Shown: positions 61,744 to 64,000 of the stretch, piece after piece | How the letters are laid out: the number at the start of each line of letters is the position of its first letter | Numbering within the stretch: the first letter of the stretch is position 1 | NCBI RefSeq assembly: GCF_000745315.1 | Contig: NZ_JQNQ01000001.1 | Location: 2,790,001-2,854,000 of the forward strand | DNA length: 64,000 nt | Origin: Salegentibacter sp. Hel_I_6 | Lineage (GTDB): Bacteria > Bacteroidota > Bacteroidia > Flavobacteriales > Flavobacteriaceae | Direction of reading: 5' to 3' | Program-made: the position numbers and the translations under genes | Notes under the pieces: model-generated | The model's database searches: none | The model's input: the letters and a program-made list of their open reading frames with translations, nothing else | Told to the model about the DNA's origin: nothing

Positions 61744-62678
61744 TATTTAAAATCTTTATCTACTGCGTAACCTATTCCTGTTTTGCCAAATCCGTTGCCA
61801 TTATAAAAGAGGAATTTTCTGCCTTTATGTTCAATAATATTTGGATAAGTCTGCATTTTAGAGTCCCAACCAGATTCTGAAAATGTTATTCCGGCTTCAC
61901 TATCTTTACGAGTCCAATCGCGGGCATTGGTTGATTCGGCATAGCCAATGCGATAGCTATCTGCACCGTCGCGAAAATCTAAACTTCCACGATACGCGAA
62001 CCACATTTTATAAATGTTATTTTCCTTTATTACACTGGCCCGTGCATTTGCTTCGAGTTCAGTTTTTGGTTCTATGCAGGTGTGGTTGTTTCTCTCCCAA
62101 TCTATTCCGTTTTTTGAAGACGCGTATTTAATAATATAGAGTGGCTCTGGTTTATTGTTAACCAAAGTATATCCAGTGCTGGAAGCATACCACATATGCC
62201 AAATATCATCTTCTTTTAGAACATATGGTGAAGCGGTAAAAAAAGGTTCATGTCTATTTCTGTCCACTATGGGGCCTTTAAACATACGCTGAAAGCTTTC
62301 CCCATTATCTTTACTTACCGCGAGCCCCACAGAATTTCTATATGGAACCGAGCCGCTAGGATTCCAGCCTACGTAATAAAGATAAATCTCATCAGCATTA
62401 GTTATAATCGAACAGGGCATAATCCCTCCGTCATCAAAAGTCCCTAGCTCACCTAAAGGCATTAATGGTTTTTCTGAAATTTGAATGATGTTTTTTGGAT
62501 TATCGGCTTCCACATCTATATAACCCAGCATACTTTGCCCATTAGCATTCCGAGGGGAAAAGAAAATGCGAAAAGTATCCTCATTTAAAATATGCACGGT
62601 AGGTACACAGGCATGGGAGCTCATCCAGTCGAAATCATTATCGGTTTTAAAAATCACTCCTTTTTTAATCCAATTCAT
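61743..62678 (-). CDS. Five-bladed beta-propeller glycosidase-like protein
   Basis: 311 residues with repeated beta-blades, containing WYASSTG, FAYRGS, YYVGWNPSG and IGYAES motifs. It fits the GH43/GH32/GH68/GH117-type five-bladed propeller group (glycosylase-like). There is no signal peptide, so it is not a secreted digestive enzyme. Within surface-polysaccharide loci such proteins are recurrent and of uncertain role. The D and E residues (FDDGGIMPCS, RHEPFF) could be catalytic, but I cannot assign them with certainty. It is coupled to its neighbours at both ends. Confidence 0.82.
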   Translation of the reverse strand: MNWIKKGVIFKTDNDFDWMSSHACVPTVHILNEDTFRIFFSPRNANGQSMLGYIDVEADNPKNIIQISEKPLMPLGELGTFDDGGIMPCSIITNADEIYLYYVGWNPSGSVPYRNSVGLAVSKDNGESFQRMFKGPIVDRNRHEPFFTASPYVLKEDDIWHMWYASSTGYTLVNNKPEPLYIIKYASSKNGIDWERNNHTCIEPKTELEANARASVIKENNIYKMWFAYRGSLDFRDGADSYRIGYAESTNARDWTRKDSEAGITFSESGWDSKMQTYPNIIEHKGRKFLFYNGNGFGKTGIGYAVDKDFK

Positions 62679-63370
62679 TATCCTTCGCTTTTGTGGGAAA
62701 TACTATCTAAATCTATACTTTGTTTGTCTATTACTTTCGATTTTTGTCCCAAGTGAATTTCCCTTGGTTTTGTATCTGCTATGATGTTGGCGCCCATTGC
62801 CACTAAAGTAGCCTCTGCAACCGTGGTCTCGTCTCTCACAGTAGCATTTACTCCAAAAAAGCAATGGTCTTCTATAACGCAAGCTCCAGATATTACCACG
62901 TGAGAAGTTATAAATACGTGATCCTTAATTGTAGTGTGATGGCCAATATGATTTCCACTCCACAGTACGCAGTTATTTCCAATTTTCACATAAGGCTGAA
63001 TGGTGTTATCTTCAAAAATAAAGCAATTATCGCCTATATCAAGATCTGGCCATGTGGTGGCCTTCGAGCTTACATAGCTTACCAAATTGTAGCCTTTTGC
63101 TTTTGCAATTTCATATTTTTCCCTTCTTAAATGACTCATGCGTTTAAAGCTAATTGGTAAAAACATACTGAATTCTGAAGGGGGATATTCTTTTTCAACA
63201 TCTTCAAAGGCTACGAGGGGAAGATTCTCAAAAGAATTGTTCTTTAAATATTTTTTATCAACCGTAAAAGCAACTACTTCGTGCGCACTGTCATGTTTGA
63301 AATAAAAATGGGCAAGACTGGCCAATTGGCTTTCTCCAAAAATCACAATTTTTTTTCTTTCCTGTTTCAT
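62678..63370 (-). CDS. NeuD/PglD-like sugar acyltransferase
   Basis: 230 residues. An N-terminal Rossmann-like PglD_N domain (about 6-90, IVIFGESQLASLAHFYF) precedes a left-handed beta-helix of hexapeptide repeats (about 110-205, GDNCFIFEDNTI, IGNNCVLWSGNHIGHHTTI, ISGACVIEDHCFFGV). This is the sialic-acid O-acetyltransferase NeuD/PglD family; H-containing GHHTTIKDH marks the active site. It should acetylate an amino or hydroxyl group of a nucleotide sugar using acetyl-CoA. It overlaps its downstream partner by 1 base and the upstream WbqC-type gene by 4 bases. Confidence 0.9.
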   Translation of the reverse strand: MKQERKKIVIFGESQLASLAHFYFKHDSAHEVVAFTVDKKYLKNNSFENLPLVAFEDVEKEYPPSEFSMFLPISFKRMSHLRREKYEIAKAKGYNLVSYVSSKATTWPDLDIGDNCFIFEDNTIQPYVKIGNNCVLWSGNHIGHHTTIKDHVFITSHVVISGACVIEDHCFFGVNATVRDETTVAEATLVAMGANIIADTKPREIHLGQKSKVIDKQSIDLDSISHKSEG

Positions 63371-64000
63371 AAAACTCTATAGTTGTTTAGCATAGCCCTT
63401 ATTTCTGAAACGCTATTATACATTAACACATCTATTATCGATAAATTTGGTAAGAAATTTTCAGTCTGCTGGGAATAACTTATTTCTTTACTTTCTATAA
63501 ATTTCAATTCCATATTCTTCTTTCTGAAATTTTCCTCATTATATAGATTTTTACCTCCTGAAAGGTTATAATACTTTGAAGTTTTCAATATAGAATTAAT
63601 GTTTAGAATTTTTTCTTCCGCAGATTTTTCTTTTTTATATTCTATATAAGAAGAATATAAGAAGTTAGTATTAATGTTTAAATGCTTGCTAACTGTTTTA
63701 ACACTTTCAGCGCTAAGCTCAGAAATTAGATCGAAATCTTTACTGAAAAAATTTTGCAATAATTCCCAGGTAGCATCGAAATGTGGACTGTCCTTGTAGT
63801 TTTGATAAATGCTTTTGAAAAACTTCTCTTTCCAAACCTTAAAATTCTCTTGATGGATAAAAGTTTCATTTATTTTTTTATTCTGACTCGCTTTTTTTAG
63901 AGGAACACTTAAAAGAGAAGTCTCTTTGTTAATTAGGAAATTATTTCGGTGAATCCAACCTTTTTTTTTAAAATTCACATCATCATAAAATACAAATTTA
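63367..64000 (-). CDS. WbqC-family protein (N-terminus cut by the window edge)
   Basis: The reading frame is open to the last base. Upstream of the GTG at 63978, still in frame, it reads KFVFYDDVNFKKKGWIHRN. This is the hallmark of WbqC-family proteins (D/E-V-xF-xKxGWxNRN). The conserved W-x-K helix and Y-x-D-x-P-x-F segment (NYKDSPHF) follow. WbqC proteins occur in O-antigen and other glycan loci and contain no known catalytic motif, though some act in acylation. At least 211 residues are visible; about 15-20 at the start lie outside. First visible gene of the minus-strand glycan operon. Confidence 0.88.
   Translation of the reverse strand, partial: KFVFYDDVNFKKKGWIHRNNFLINKETSLLSVPLKKASQNKKINETFIHQENFKVWKEKFFKSIYQNYKDSPHFDATWELLQNFFSKDFDLISELSAESVKTVSKHLNINTNFLYSSYIEYKKEKSAEEKILNINSILKTSKYYNLSGGKNLYNEENFRKKNMELKFIESKEISYSQQTENFLPNLSIIDVLMYNSVSEIRAMLNNYRVL

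Noticed and set aside
1..64000. CRISPR array, tRNA, rRNA, origin or prophage
   Set aside because: No direct-repeat array, no cloverleaf-like cluster, no rRNA-like conserved stretch and no phage structural gene was noticed. The S24 repressor has no phage neighbours. This was by eye, so a tRNA in a gap could still be missed.

Overview
The window looks like chromosomal DNA from a marine-type member of the Flavobacteriaceae (Bacteroidota). The evidence is low G+C, almost no Shine-Dalgarno signals, several perfect TAnnTTTG -7 boxes, SPII lipoproteins with acidic residues after the cysteine, menaquinone genes, an FMN-type glutamate synthase homologue and family order that I associate with Gramella, Salegentibacter or Zunongwangia relatives. 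The genus is inferred from style and was not tested.

Positions 1-51020 are mostly core genome. 1-7058 holds the end of a probable metalloprotease, a lone receiver protein, a VanX-like dipeptidase, an SDR, and a soluble multi-PAS histidine kinase with its receiver partner followed by an S24/LexA-like repressor. 7126-7961 (minus) carries three small, very acidic lipoproteins in tandem, one of them only 53 residues. 8038-15579 holds the Kdo transferase, an aminotransferase, an amidohydrolase, an S9 peptidase and FabH. 15658-24505 has small envelope or unknown proteins, a fasciclin protein, a DUF4136 lipoprotein, pheT, a TPR protein and recG. A nested inverted repeat lies between the DUF4136 gene and pheT. 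24625-34474 holds an M1 peptidase, a tandem pair of patatin-like proteins, a three-gene unit with a membrane-anchored FMN glutamate synthase homologue, an M20 hydrolase and a UvrD-type helicase. 34543-44758 contains YrdC/Sua5, an alpha/beta hydrolase, an OmpA-like lipoprotein, a GT2, holA and the menaquinone genes menA, menC and menE, interleaved with a UPF0173 hydrolase and a CPBP protease. 44770-51020 holds an M24 peptidase, DoxX, a second M1 peptidase, a possible DUF2927-like protein and an acyl-CoA carboxylase beta subunit.

From 51241 to the right edge the character changes to an A+T-richer surface-glycan locus. A plus-strand operon (52056-60123), held together by start/stop overlaps, encodes an HTTM-like membrane protein, two glycosyltransferases, a Gfo/Idh/MocA dehydrogenase, a FemAB/GNAT-like acyltransferase, a formyltransferase and a DegT aminotransferase. 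The last four fit a pathway that oxidises, aminates and N-acylates or N-formylates a nucleotide sugar. It runs head-on into a minus-strand operon (64000-60137) encoding a WbqC-family protein (cut by the window edge), a NeuD/PglD-like acyltransferase, a beta-propeller glycosidase-like protein, a StrG-like 2OG-Fe(II) oxygenase and a GT2. No wzx, wzy or export gene is in the window, so the locus continues to the right. No tRNA, rRNA, insertion sequence or CRISPR array was seen. No gene-free stretch exceeds about 260 bases.
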